From Taeniopygia guttata (Eukaryota > Chordata > Aves > Passeriformes > Estrildidae), in the NCBI RefSeq assembly GCF_048771995.1, contig NC_133024.1, positions 8,444,001-8,508,000 of the forward strand: a stretch of 64,000 nucleotides of DNA, written 5' to 3'. The notes below the pieces were generated by a model. That model was not told the origin of the DNA and searched no databases. It was given only the letters and a program-made list of their open reading frames with translations. Below, piece by piece: positions 12,161 to 25,300 of the stretch; within the stretch, counting starts at the first letter, position 1; the number at the start of each line of letters is the position of its first letter. The position numbers and the translations under genes were made by a program.

Positions 12161-12966
12161 GCGGCACCAGCTCCAACCCCTGCCCTGGGCAGGAACACCT
12201 CCTGTCGGAACTCAAAATGTCCCACAGACATTTTCAGAGGTTCCAGGCCTTGGTCAAAAGCATTTTAGACCCTGGCAAGCAGCTGAAAACAGCTGTGATC
12301 TTGAGTTTGAACCATGGAATGAATTACCAACTTTGAAGGTGGAACAAGCGGTCACAGAGAGTTAGATGGTATAGTAAAAGTAGTCACAAATTAGAGGGAA
12401 AAATTTTTTAGTATTGTACAGGGGGGTTTTAGTACCTGTACAGGGGGGTTTTACTTTGTACATGGGGGTCAGGAGTTCTAAGATGGAGGAAAGTGGGCCT
12501 GATCCTGTTCTTCCTCCTTCTTCTTCCTTACCTCCATGTTCTTGGTGATGTTGGCATTTTTCTGTTGGTTTAGGCTGGGGACACACTGTTCAACGTAGAT
12601 GATAGATATTGGCACATTATTGTAAATATAGTACACGTAATTTCTGGTATATAATGTTTGTACCATCCCACTGAGGGGCAGAGCCTCGCACGCTGCCCTG
12701 CAGGACAGAGCTGCGGCAGGGCAGCAGAACATGTTAGAGATAAACAGAATAAACAACCTTGAAACCAGCACAGACGAATTATGGCTTCTTCTTTGGCAAC
12801 GGGGCAGAAAGACAGAGACTTTCTACAATCTCGGAATCACCAATACCACAGATTCCGACAACCTCCCCCCCATACCAAGGTGCCCAGAGCCCCATCCAGC
12901 CTGGCCCTGGATGCTGCCAGCGATGGGGAGTGCACAAGCTGCCCGGGCAGCCCACAGTTCTCACCA
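12128..12966 (-). mobile_element. CR1 LINE fragment split by the solo LTR
   Basis: The left piece (about 12128-12202) has GGGCTGGAAGGGA and CTCCAACCCCTGCCCTGGG, the complement of the CR1 3' end. The right piece (about 12867-12966) has AGCCCCATCCAGCCTGGCC and GCCAGCGATGGGG, the next part of the same CR1. Removing the LTR and one acctcc copy gives a continuous CR1 reading, so the LTR inserted after the CR1. The outer edges are approximate. Confidence 0.7.
12203..12860 (+). mobile_element. complete solo LTR of an endogenous retrovirus, 6-bp target duplication
   Basis: This is a 658-bp element with matching inverted ends: it starts TGTCGGAA and ends TTCCGACA. It is flanked by the direct repeat acctcc at 12197-12202 and 12861-12866. 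An AATAAA in the last fifth (about 12748) suits the R/U5 position of an LTR. A 6-bp duplication is usual for class II (ERVK-like) avian retroviruses. No gag, pol or env sequence is attached, so this is the recombined solo form. It sits inside a CR1 fragment, whose pieces flank it on both sides. A minus-strand relative lies at about 11.39-11.77 kb. Confidence 0.85.
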
Positions 12967-13940
12967 CCCAAATCCAGACTTCAATACTCTCAGTAAATAC
13001 ATACGGACTGAGGAAATTCAGTGTTCTAGAAGCCTTTCATGCTGGAGGTCACCACAGATTTCCCAGATGGCAGCTGTGTCCATGGCTGAGGGCAGCATTC
13101 AAGTTTTTCATGGAGTACGGCAGAGATGCGCTTCAGCTCTCAGCAGCCCCTATTCCCCAGGATGGTGCAGCACCAGCATAAAAACAAACTAACCCTATAC
13201 CAGACAAACCCCCAGGGTCTCAAAAATCCACAATATAAAAGCGTTGTCAATAGCACACATATTATATACATTTACAGAAGAAATACTGTCCAAATTAATG
13301 GATTAATTTAAAACTATTTCCTGTGCAGGTCAGAGGAAAAGCTCAACAAGTTTAAAAAAAGATCAAAAAGTATATACACTGCCACTTAGCACTCCAGTGA
13401 AAACTTAAAGATTTTTAGTTTAACTAGATGGGCCATATAAGAGATATAAACTTTTAAAATATTGTAATACAAACTGAATTTCAGGTCAAAATTGAACATC
13501 AAGTATTTTAGCTGCATTCCTCATCATTAGGCTGTGACCATGTAAGATTTTCAGACAGCAAAGGTTTCAGTTTCATCACATTTGTGTTCATTGGCAGTGG
13601 GTTTGATGTAATTTTAACCTTTTTATCTTTCTTCAGTGTAGGAGTCCTGAATCCTTAGGAGTGATGCTGAAATTTGTAACTCTGGGGTTAGCATGTAGAA
13701 GTAGATTCCCACGTGCAGTCCTGCTGCATGTGCTGCTGGAACATTTGCTATCCCTGCAGACCTGTGCACGCTGTGCTGGTGTCAAAGAAAGCCTAGTGCC
13801 AAGTCCAACTCTACCAGCTGCTACATGGAGCCCCATCATTCCCTTCAAGGAGACCACTATCACCAGAGGAACTTTCCCATTACAATCTCATGGCTTTTAA
13901 TGCTGTCTGAGATGGCTACAAGACCAAAATTTATGATTTA
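12967..13940. other. unassigned DNA between two CR1 fragments
   Basis: I see no gene. The part 13640-13900 is more GC-balanced and has open frames both ways; it could be an old undetected repeat. Nothing else is supported. Confidence 0.5.
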
Positions 13941-14555
13941 TTGCAGAATCGCAGACTGGGTAGAGTTGGAAGGGACCACAGTGGTTCATCTGGTCCAACT
14001 TCCCTGCTCAAGCAGGATCAAACTAGAGCTCATAGCACACAACTGCATCCAGATGATTCTGGAGTATCTCCAGTGAGGGAGACTCCACAGCCTCTCTGGG
14101 TGATCTGTTCCAGTGCTGGGTCACTGCACAGTGAAGAAATTCTTCCCCATGTTCAGATGAAACTTCCTGTGCATCAATTCTTGCCCATTGCCTCCTGTCC
14201 CATTGCTGGGCACCACTGAGCAGAGCCTGGTCCCTGCTCTGACCCCTCCCCACAGGCACTGACAGACACTGGTGAGGTTCCCTCTCAGTCTCTTCTCAAG
14301 GCTGAACAGCCCCAGCTCCCTCAGCCTTTCCTCATGAGAGAGATGCTCCATCCCTTCTTCATCTCCCTAACCTCCACTGGAGCTGCTCCAGGAGCTCCCC
14401 GTCTCTCCTGTCCTGAGGAGCCCAGGACTGGACACAGAACTCCAGATGTGCCTCACCAGAGCTGAGCAGAGGGACAGGATTGCTCCCTGACCTGCTGGCA
14501 ATGCTCTTCCTAATGTACCCCAGGACACCATTTGCCTTCTTGGCCACAGAGCACA
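13941..14555 (-). mobile_element. CR1 LINE 3' fragment
   Basis: In minus orientation, the 3' end at 13941 has the GTTGGAAGGGACC-type tail (complement). Moving up, broken ORF2 C-terminal frames can be read, with HWNRSPREAVESPSLE, VAKKANGVLGYIRKS and EFCVQSWAPQ, the CR1 reverse-transcriptase tail. The frame is broken and the 5' part is missing, as in nearly all CR1 copies. Confidence 0.9.
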
Positions 14556-17500
14556 CAACCTTTTTGTTTATTCCACAGACATTTTTGTGATGTTGTGACA
14601 GGAGAGATTTCTTCTTACTGAGAACTTCTTTTCAGAGGAAGCACAACTAGTGAAGGGAAGGAGTCACATCCTGCAGATTTTTTCATCAAGGAGCTGAAAT
14701 ATAAGCAATGACTTTAGAAATCTGAAAAACCTGAAGGATACATTTTGCCATGAATCAGTCAATCGCAAAATGTAGCTGAGTACTCACTGAGCTGAATTCA
14801 GCTGAGTGCAAGTTTAAAACAGGATATGCCCCTTCACTCTTTAGGAAGTAAGGCCATCCTTTCTTTATCTGACAGGGTTTGTACTCTAGAAAGGAGAGGC
14901 TCAGAAGGGACTTGAAGTAAAAATGAGCTTGCAGGTGTGACACTAAACAGGCGTGTGGCAAAGGTGGCGCTCAGCCGAGGAAGCAGACAGCTGAGAGACT
15001 CAGCTGGTGACAAAGAGGGGAACAGCCAGTATGCACACAGTGGAAAAGATGGGGTTTTGCCCAATTGTTTTCAGCTGTCCCCAGTCCAAAAAAAGTCATG
15101 TCTGTCCCCTCAAGGTTGCTATCCAAAATACACCTGTTTCCTCTCTTCTACAGCAGGGAGCCGCACTCCATCATTTCTCATGAACAAACCCAACTTTGCC
15201 TACATTAATGAGAAGCACTGAATCTCCTCGGGGCGAAGAGCCTGTGGTTAATCAAACACAGGAAGAGGAAATGAAGACCCCTGCAGAAAGCCTGACAGAT
15301 ATCTCTGTCCACTCACATCTCTGAGTGTCTCTGTAGATGACACCACCTGTCTTTTCTGAACTCTGCAGGGATTAAACTCCACTATACTCTCTCTCTGGAA
15401 AGAGGTGTTAGACTACAGTACTTCGAAGCCCTCAACACTTATTCATCTTCCAGCACTTCTCTGTAGATGCTTTTTGCACAGGACCCTTTTATAGATGGCT
15501 TGTGAACAGCATTTGCAGCCACTCCAAGTTTATTCAGTCTTAATAGCAGATATAACTCAAAACAGCAAGTTTAAACCTGGCTGTATTACTCTCTCCCTCT
15601 CTTAGCCAGAGCTTACCAGTATTTGGTTTCTATCTTAAACCTCTTGTAGCTCTCTTTGCCACACAGCTTGTCTTTTCCTTGAAAAAAAAAACCCAAAAAA
15701 TCCCCCCAAAAAAATTATAGTTTGCCCTCAGCCCACTACTTAGTTTTAGAAGTGCCTTGGCTGGGGACAGTAGGCAGTTAACCAGATAATAGCATAGACA
15801 TAACTGAGAATAATTACTGCAAAGTTTCACAGCTCCACTGAACTGACAGAAAACTCCCATTGGAATGCATCATACTTTCTTGCTTAACACCAAGAACTGA
15901 CATTAGGCATTTACAAAACAAGCCTATCCAAAGAAAATATATAAAATTACTACAGACCAAATAAAACTCCACCATAAATACTTTTAAATCAGTGTGTTTA
16001 GAACAAAGAGAGGAGGACAAACACACTATCCATGCAAGTGCCCTCCTGAAGGGATTGTGACCAGTTTAAACACTTACCAGATCTTGCCCAGAAACTTCTA
16101 CTTTCTTAGAAAAGATACACAGCTTTCCTAATATTGTGGAAATACGTGTCAAGGGAGAAATTATTTCAATTTTATTTTGTTATAAAACAGAAAATAACAT
16201 TATGGCTCTCCTCTGTCAACTGCAACCAACAGGTAATTAACTTCATTGTCGTTAATTTCAAACAAATTCACAGAGCACAAAGCACCATAAAATCTCTTAA
16301 GAAGTCCAAGCAGCACAGAGATGTCACTGTCTCCAGTGGAGCAGAATACTGGCAAACAGAACCAGTGCTGCTTCACTTGCTCAATGCAAAGCACTTGGAT
16401 AATAGCCTTAAACTGAACCAAGATAAGGGAGAAGGGGAGTAAATTCCTAAACCACAGCAGAATAAACCTTAGTATGCAAAGAATGTTGAAGATTACATCC
16501 TACAGAAGGAAGCTGAAGTGACAAATCGTCTGTTCAAGCTTCTTGCAACAACCATGTAACTAAAAATCACCATCAGTTGAGGATGGAACAAGTGCCACTA
16601 GTGCCAAATACAATGACAGGTCTTAATCTCACATTGAAAAGTATCAGAGATGACAAATTTTCCTTCAGAAATTCAAACAAATTATATGCATTTCAAAACA
16701 TAATGTACTTGTTCAAACAGACTGAGCAAGGGAGGGAGGAAATAACAAGTTTTTTGAAAATCCAAACTAAACTTGGACTTTGCAGAACCATATTATCTTC
16801 CTGGAGGAGTGGGGGGGTTATTTGCTTATGTGGAGACAGTTTGGTTTGTTGTTTTTTGGTTTTGGTTTTTTTTTTTTTTACTTTCCAGACCAAAAAAGCT
16901 TCATATGTAGATTACAAAAATATATTACCTTGAGCTATTAAAAGTTAGACATTTTTCAGCTTCACCAATCAAGGTTCCTTACAAAAGCTAAACACTCCAA
17001 CTGCTTCCCTAAGACCACAGGAGGTTTTCTTCAAATTGCATTATGTAACACTTACTTCTTGCTCAAAACTTATTTGAACTAATGATTTTTTTTTTTAATC
17101 CACATAAAAGTTTACTATGTTTATACAGTTGTTCCCTCCACTCATGATCCTGTATTATCAACAATTTTTTTAAAAAGCAACCCTTCCCCAAACTCCCATA
17201 GGTTTCCCAAGCCCTTAGTCCACATTCAATTGAAAGTTTTACTGTTACAGATTAAAGGTCACAGACAAAATGCAAATTTTGTTTCTTGAAGAATATCTAC
17301 AGGAATTAGTGCCCTTCCCCTTTTGTCTGTATGTGCACAAAGTACAAATGAGTCCAGGGAACTTCAACACAGGTAACAAAGCAGATACATTCCTGAACAC
17401 TGATAGGCAACACCCAGACACAGAACACAGACGTGGGTAAGGACTGCAGTTACTGACTGAAATCAGGACAGCAGGAAAAGCTGCTTTTTGCCAGAAGTTA

Positions 17501-20500
17501 TGTTTGAATGCAGTTTTAATAATTCAAGACAAAGTATAAAGATCAGAATAAAATGAAAGCTACTACAGAAGAGGAACAGCCTCTATGACCTTCATAAACC
17601 AGGGTAGTGCTAAGATACAGAGCACAAGACACCCCTCACACTCCTTTAGTGCTCAGTTAAGTTAGGCTCTGACAAATTATTTCCTTTTTTCTTTGTTTCT
17701 CTTGATATGCCAAGACGTGGTACAGAAAAACTCTTCAGTTTAGTTAGCTTTGGCTAACTATCCATAACTTCCCTCTTTCAGGCTCTCAGATGCTGAGCTG
17801 CCAGACAGTATGCATGTGGATGGTGTTATATGACCTGCAGATCCTGCCCAGGCCTTTCCAGGAAAAGCAAGACAGAAACTGAAGATGGAAGCAGAGGAAT
17901 CCTGGAGGTGAAGGTACAGTTCAAGCTGATGGTGAATCAGAGACTCAACCAACTACAAAGCCTGAAAAGTCAATATTTACATGACCTTCACTGAGGAAAA
18001 ACAGGAGAGGGGGAAATAAAAAGTGAAAGAATGACTCATGGAGCCCAAACTTTATTCAAGAGGTACTTCAGTTTAGATATGAAGAGAGCGATGAAGAATA
18101 ACCCTATCTTAACAATCATGATGAATCCATCCTGTGACCATCCTCCTGAAAACAAGCCTTTCCCACTATGCATTTCCCAGCCTGTGAGAAGGGGATTTGG
18201 GTTGATCCCAACCACCAGAAAGCAAACCTAGCTGTTCTTTTAAAGAGCTACCTCAAGCAGTTTTTGAGAAGCATGAGTCCTTTCCTGCTATTTACTGCAA
18301 AGATCTGAAATTTGTAATTGAGAACATTCCATGGCCAAGTCCAAGGTTTAAAGGGCATAACAATAAAGCTGGAGCACATGTGTCTACGGCAGCAAGAGAC
18401 ATGTCTGCAGAAGTTTGCTCCCACATGATCAGAACTGAACCAGAAATGCTGAACCAAGCAGGAATGTTCTGCTGATTCTTCCCTACAAAGAAAATGTTCT
18501 TTAGGAGTTAAGAGTGTCTGCAGTTAATAACTTATCCATGACCTCAAAAGATCTTCATGGACACAGTACATAAAAACTGGATCACACGCACACGAAAGAT
18601 GATTGTTTCACTTGAATCACTCCTCTTTGGACTTCTACCTACTGCATTTTGCTAAAAGACCTCTTTAAATAAGAACATTTTCATATCTGTATTATTGTCC
18701 TCTCCAAAAAAGAAAAATGGAAAGATGAAACCACTTTCCTCTCATTGCCAAGACTGATACTTGCTTTTCTTGCATTCTTATAGGCTCAAATCTAGAATAT
18801 ACATTTTTTTAAAAGCACACATTTATGTTGAAAAATGCTGCACAGATGAGGTGACTCATTACAGACCTAGAGTGGTACATTGTTCCATCAAAATTCTTTA
18901 CCTTGTGCTTACATAAGGCCTCCCACAGACATCTGGAGTCACTGGAGATTGAGAGAAGGGAACGTGATAAAATGATGAATACGGGCAGCAACCATTGTCT
19001 CCCTTTATGAACCTTTATGTTTGTTGGCCAGTATCCAGCTGTCTCCTGTGTGCTACTGGTGGTGTCCAGTTCCTTCTGGGTGCTGCAATCTTCACAGGAG
19101 TAGCCTAAAAATAACCTGAAAGATACTTAATGCAGATATTATGAGATTTTGGTATGTTCATGGTTGAACACAAAGCATGTGCTTTTGGGTCTGCTCATAC
19201 TTCAGGTTTTCTCAAGCAAACCTGTCCCCTGCAGTAAAGCAGAGACTGCCCACAAAGCAATACTGACTCACTAGCAAAGGTCAAGTTCTTGGTGTCTGGT
19301 GTGATTCCGAATATCCCACATCTAGGAAGTACAAACTGACTCCATCCACCCATCATCTTCATTTGTTCAGCTCAATTCTCCTGCTGCTCATGGTTTTCTG
19401 TTAGGCTGGGACTGACAGACCTGCTATGGTAGCTTGAACTAGAAACAACTATGATTCTTGATACTAACAAAATATTACTTCAAGTAAAGCAATAGGATCA
19501 GGCAGCTAAAATGAAGATACATGTTTGGGAGAGATTAAAAAAAAAGGGCAATTAAGTGAAAAAGGGTAAATTCAGGCTTTTTCTCACTATGAAGCAACAT
19601 CTGGAAAAAAAAACCCCTTTGATTTGATGGTACAGATTATTTTATAAATAAATTTTGGTTAAATTTCCTTAGTCTTTCTGTTCTATTAACTAAGAAAAAC
19701 CCCTGATAAGACCCTTCATAATCCCCATCTTGAAGATTCCATACCTCCTTACACAATTCAGCCTCAGATTATCAGGTAGCCAAATGGACTGTATGCTTTA
19801 CTACCTTACAGTTACTTGTAGAGGTTTTGTGCTGGCATTATGCATCCAAGATATCAACTGCCTTACTGCAGTGAGAAAAACAAGGCTTTTAAGACAAAGT
19901 TAATGTAACCATTAATGAGTTCACATTAATGTAATCACTAATTATTCCACTGAAGGTTTAAATTAAGATATTAAGAATATATTAAAATAGCAAAATACAT
20001 ATATATTTATTTCTGCTCAATTCAATTCAACTGAAAAGTTTGTCTTTGCAAAGGAATACACATTTATCTTCACTACTATGAACTTCAATGGATTATTTTC
20101 ATATTTTCAGAAACTGAATAAAAAAAAAATCCAAAACAAAAACCAAGTCTCATCCTTCCCGTCTTCCTTTTATTTAAAAATCTTTTTCACGTTAGAAAGA
20201 GAGCCTTTCCCCATGTGTTTTTTGTGAAAGATTAAACAGATGAGGGTAACTGGCTCCTTTGGGGTAAAGGAGAGCTTTCCTTAAAGGCTTCCACAAACAC
20301 TCAAACTCAAAATCTGTTAGCCATAATGAAATAAAGTTGTTCTTTCAGATCTAATTATTTTTATTATTATTAAAAAAATAGGAAGCCTGATCTGTTCAAA
20401 ACCTTGTTTAAAAATACAGTGCTAAGCAGGCATATTCTTGAGTTTCAAATCGAAGTGGAACAGGTGCAAAATGTAAAAGCTTTTAAAATCTATCCTCTCC

Positions 20501-21770
20501 CACTTCACAGTAAGCATACCTTTTTTCTTTAAGAGGGATATCCCACACATCAACAGTCTCAGACCTAAAATAATTCTCCTTTGCAGTATTTCAATTCTAA
20601 AATGTCAATATTCTTTTTTTAAAAAAAAGAATTTGATAAAATAAATGGGTGGTTTGAAAAAGCATGAAGCACTGCAATATGGAAAAGAGGAGTGGAGAAC
20701 AGCCCTGAACAGATTTTGAATTGAAGGCCACTATTCTATTCCTTGTACATTGTGATCCAGTGTCTCTCCAGAGTGAATAAATTCTCAGACTGATACGTGC
20801 TAAGATTGAACTCTGCTGCCTCTTGCATATGAGATGCCCACATTTCTGCCCACTGCATTTCTAGGTGGTCTGAACTTCATCACCCCTTCCCTCTGTGGCT
20901 TTTTATTAGCAGATATTCAAACACCATTTGAAAACCTGTAAAGAAAAGTTGTGTCGCTCCAATAAAAACATACAAATAAATATTCACATATTTTACTGAT
21001 CTAACACAAAGCATTCTCTAAAAAGAGAAGGAATCAAAATAGTGTCAGGTAACAGGATTGCCTAAGGACGCATTAAATCTCTTTTTCCACAAAATAATTA
21101 AGATTCTTCATTAAAACCAGACAGTATTTCAGTTCTACAAAACAAGCCAAATAGATATGTTCTTTTACTTCGAATAGAAATTTAATTAGGACAGATAAAA
21201 GATTGTTGAGATATTTTGTTGCAACAGTAGCAACCCATTTCAAGCAAAGAATTAAAATTAAGATTTTATTTCTGGTCACTTACATGACTCAAATACCAAT
21301 TAAAAATTGATTAATCTTTAAGCTTCATAAATTCAGTTTCTTAAAATCTTTATTTACTTACATAAATTTTTAGAACTTTTGTTTAGAGGGTGTAATATAT
21401 TTATACTGAAAATATTTTAATTTTTTACTTTGTTTTTTTTTTTTAAGAATAGAAGAAAGGTGCAATTATTGTTTTGCTTCAGAAGCCAGTCCCTATCATT
21501 AGAAAAGACTTGGCATGGCCATTCACATGCACACTAAAGTGCTCAGGTGCAGTATAAACAGACCAGTGAAGAATATACAAAAAACCATTGTGTATAATAC
21601 TGTGACAGTTTTTCAATATATTCACATACAGTAATCTCTGAGTACCTGAAAGGAAACTGGCCATAAATCCTAAAGAACCTCGTCTAAAAAATTGAGTAAC
21701 CCACCAATATACTGTATCTCTTCTAAAAATACCCGTATTTTACAATAATATACAAGGTATCTGCTTGCAA
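14556..21770. other. intergenic DNA between CR1 and USP25 3' end, no gene seen
   Basis: It is AT-rich with short chance frames only. Homopolymer T/A runs occur near 15.69, 16.87 and 17.09 kb. The stretch nearest USP25 (about 20-21.8 kb) could contain a longer 3' UTR, since further minus-strand AATAAA motifs occur. No microRNA or other RNA gene was recognised. Confidence 0.55.
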
Positions 21771-21795
21771 ACACAGAAGTAGCCATAAATAAAAC

Positions 21796-21801
21796 TTTAT
21801 T
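21796..21801 (-). promoter_or_regulatory. candidate USP25 poly(A) signal
   Basis: This is a canonical AATAAA on the minus strand, the first one downstream of the USP25 stop codon. A GT-rich stretch lies 25-35 bases further downstream. Actual cleavage use cannot be seen from the sequence. Confidence 0.5.
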
Positions 21802-22203
21802 CTTTCTTTTCATTTACAAGCTACCAAGTACCATGTATTTACACAGCACTGGACACTTAAAGTAGTTGCAGTCACAAAATGATCCAGACAGCTGTTGATA
21901 AAGTAAAGGATCTTAAGATAAAAGCAAAGTAATACTGTAACAGATAAATGGCAAAAAAGCAGTTTTGCCATAATGATCAGACTTGCATGTTGCATCAATT
22001 CTGGGTGAAACGACTGAGCGCCATGCGATTCTCAGCTTTAATCGTTTGCAGTCTGGCTAAAGTTTGTACAGTCATTTCTCTTTTGCAGTTATTAAAATAA
22101 AAAAGTTAGAAACTATAGCAGCAACAAGCAAACCCTGTGACAGGAAGGCAAGGTTTAAGAACTAAAGAAGTTTATACAATGTGCTTAGGAAGGTCAGCAG
22201 AAT
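21796..22203 (-). other. USP25: USP25 3' UTR (proximal form)
   Basis: The sequence after the stop runs AT-rich towards lower coordinates. The first canonical AATAAA on the minus strand is at 21801-21796, about 400 nt after the stop. It is followed by TTCTGTGTTTG, a plausible GU-rich downstream element. Longer forms are possible, since AATAAA also occurs at 21270-21265 and 21354-21349. The end point is inferred. Confidence 0.55.
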
Positions 22204-22376
22204 TTATCTTCCATCGGCTGGAGTTCGACTGAGTGACAACATGATTCGGGCGTATCTTTCACACAGTTCATGTGTGGAGTAGGAGGGTAACTTTGGCGGG
22301 TCATTGAAACCTTTAATCTCTGTAGAACAATCTAGCAGTTTTGGCAGGAAATCTGTCAGTTTTTCTTGCAAGTTGG
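22204..22376 (-). CDS. USP25: USP25 terminal coding exon
   Basis: It completes a Pro codon and encodes 56 further residues plus stop: [20 protein letters not shown], then [20 protein letters not shown] and [10 protein letters not shown]. The stop is TAA (minus strand) at 22206-22204. The C-terminal PADGR matches the vertebrate USP25 end, so the protein is not truncated. The acceptor is gatttgcag. The intron 22377-22821 has nothing recognised. Confidence 0.97.
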
Positions 22377-25300
22377 CTGCAAATCAAACCAGAAAAACAA
22401 ATATAAGCATTTACGTCCGCATGTAGAATTGTCCTTTTTCTGCCCAATGCTGACTTTTTTTTAAATTAGTGGGTAGAAGAGGAGGAGTTTCACTTGGAAT
22501 AATTCAGATTCTTTAGACCTACCAAGCAATAACTAGGACATACAAATTCCTAGTAAGGTGTTGATATAAATTCCCCTTTACATAGTCTAACACCACAAAT
22601 GTTTTCCCATTCAAAAAGCATGTTTCCTTTACAGCCTGCTACCCCAGTGCAACATATGGAAAAAGCTTTTATTTAAATGTGTACAGAACTATTCAAAAGT
22701 CAGGGTAGCTCAAAAACATTACCAAGGCACAAAAGTTACAGGTTTAATTCCAGATATTGAAAACATCATACTTATGAAAAAGGTGCACAAGGGCCTTTTA
22801 CCTTAATAATAAATGACTTACGTTCCATTTCTTGTCCAAGATAGGAACACCAACGGTTCCTCATATCTTCCACAGCAACAATATCTTTCTCTTCCATTTC
22901 ATCCACCAGTAGTAATGGCAAACAGGGGACAATAAGCTCGTTCATTATGATCAGGCCATTATTTACTTCCTGATCGTCTCCTGATTCAAAGAGTGCTGCA
23001 GCATGTTCGTTTAGTTTCTTCAGAAACCATCACAAAAAAGGAAAGTCTTTAAGTATACAGCATTTCACAGTCTACCATGCATCATTATCAGTTTGTTTTA
23101 AAGCACAGTCTTCCTACAGAATTATCTGGCAGTTTGTATTAGCCACAGCTGTATTTTAACATTTACTCAATTTTGCGTATGCTGTACTAATCCACTTGAA
23201 CTTGTACTATTCCTCAAGCCCCTTCATTTCATACCTGCCAACTCCAATTTTGCAGCTGCTTTGTTAAGACTGAGATTCTATCACCTGCTTTTATTTTTTC
23301 ACTATTATTAAAAGTGACATAACAAGGAAAAAATTTCTTGTTTCAGGCAAGGCACCATTGCTGATGCCTTTGCCAATATTTGTCTCCTCATCAAACCATG
23401 GCAGCAAGGTGAGTCTGCTCACCAAGAATCAACCACTGCTTCCACCTAGCCCAGACATGACAACAGTGAGCCCACTATAATCATAAAGAAAATTATTGGC
23501 TAGTCACAAAAAACAGGAGTGGGGGGGGGAATGTTTTCTTTTTTACTTTTGCTTTTTTTCCTCTTACAGCCTCAGCATTAAATTAGTAATGCAGGGAGGT
23601 TTGTTGTACATGATGGCAACACTTTTCTATTAAACAATTTTTTTAGAGCTACACAGCAAACTCAACATTTTGAGACATATAGTTCCCCCTTCACTTACTA
23701 GCAAACACTCTCGTCTGTAGTGAGATATCAGCTCTTCGTCGTGCCCTCTGTATGGGCCTTTGGACAAGAGTTCTTTGTTATTCTGGTAAGCATAGATAAG
23801 GTAGAGCAAGGCTTCCATGTAACTGAAGTGAAGAAACAAAAGCATTAGGTGCAACATCCAGGTACCACCTGCTTCAAGGTAACTACTGTGTTCCTCCAAG
23901 GACAGGTAACTCCCCTTGCTGGATGGCAAGTCCACCCCTTCCCACCAATCTCTTCATGATTTTTTTTTTAAACTATACAATTTTGTTTTTTACAAACACT
24001 AGAACAAATTATTTTATTATTAGATTAGATCATGACACATGATGTCTGATCCAAAGCTCACTGAAACCAATGGGTATCATTTCACTTACTTCAAAAACAA
24101 CTTTAGATTGGCCTTTAGTATCCATGAAAACTTAATTTTTCCTGACATTGGATTTGAGTTTCCATTGCCATTAATATCTTGATAGCATTCTACACCTCAG
24201 CAAGTAAGATTTAAAGCTGTCAACTTATTTCTAAAACAAAAATTGTGAATTTTAAGCTTCACTAATTGAAAGTTCTTCCAAGTTACTTGAAATCTAATAT
24301 GATGGAAGACGCCATCAGAGCATTTCAACAGCAGAAGTGCTGTCAGACTGTTGATATTTCTGTCTTTAATAAGAATGCAGAAGATAAATGCAAGGCTAAT
24401 TGGTAGAGAAGGAGTAAGAGAGCACCCAAGAACCTATCAGTTAGTAATTGACAGAGATCCCTTCATGCACAGATGAACAATCTCCCCTCATACTGCTGCA
24501 CATCATGTCCTGCAAACACCTGAAATGGTTCATTCTCTGATTTACAAAGACCCAGTTATGACAGGCAAGCACTGAAAGCAGTTCCAGTAGCTACCCTAAA
24601 AACAGGCAGTTTGATATCTCATTTTTACTCAAATAATAAAAAAAAAAATCTAGGATGAGAAATTTCCTAAGGGAGTGGTTAAAGGAATGTGAAACTGTGC
24701 ATTGCCTCCTGATGAGAGTATGAGCTCATGTGTCAAGTAGAAACTAACAAAATCAAACTACCAAGCTACTGAAAAAGGATAAAAATTATCTGCACATGCA
24801 GAGCATATCTGAATACAAGTCAAGAGTTCTCTGAAGTAAATAAGTAAATAACTCAAGATATAAGGTCATACCTCCCAATGAGACAATACAAAAACAAGGG
24901 TAAAGGCTACTTGAAGTCAATTTTTCCTAGCCACGAAAACTCTTCATACCACTGGTCACCAATAAAACTGACCAAACAGATGGAAATTTAATGTAGGCGG
25001 ACAGGGGAAGAAAAGATGATTACAAGAACAGAAACTGCTGGTAATAAAGCCAGAGGAAGAGGATGATCTTCTGTTCCTAGCTCAGTTATTTGTGAAACTG
25101 CAGGTTGACGCCACAGTGTCAACAGCTCTGTTGATGCAAATTAAAACTCAGTGGTGGTAGTGGCCTTATTTCCAGTCACTCTCTTCTTGCTTCTTCCCTC
25201 ACCTATGTGTGACCCTTTCCTGAAACAACTGTGGTGCCATTTAACACCAAGGTAAGTTATTTTACATTATCACGACTGTATATCCAAGCTCAGAGGCCTT

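Noticed and set aside
11808..12365. 185-codon open frame on the plus strand
   Set aside because: It runs through the CpG-rich block, a CR1 end and the start of the solo LTR; competing frames are open on both strands and no domain is visible.
12731..13192. 153-codon and overlapping plus-strand frames
   Set aside because: They lie across the LTR 3' end and the CR1 remnant; both are explained by repeats.
14121..14558. reverse-transcriptase-like frames as a functional gene
   Set aside because: They are broken CR1 ORF2 remnants with no intact RT core.
1..21770. let-7c / miR-99a / miR-125b cluster that lies downstream of USP25 in mammals
   Set aside because: I looked for the let-7 seed context and mature-like sequence and saw none; the cluster is far from USP25 in human.
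23630..23935. 101-codon minus-strand frame taken as a separate gene
   Set aside because: Only 23699-23822 is coding, as a USP25 exon; the rest is intron read-through.
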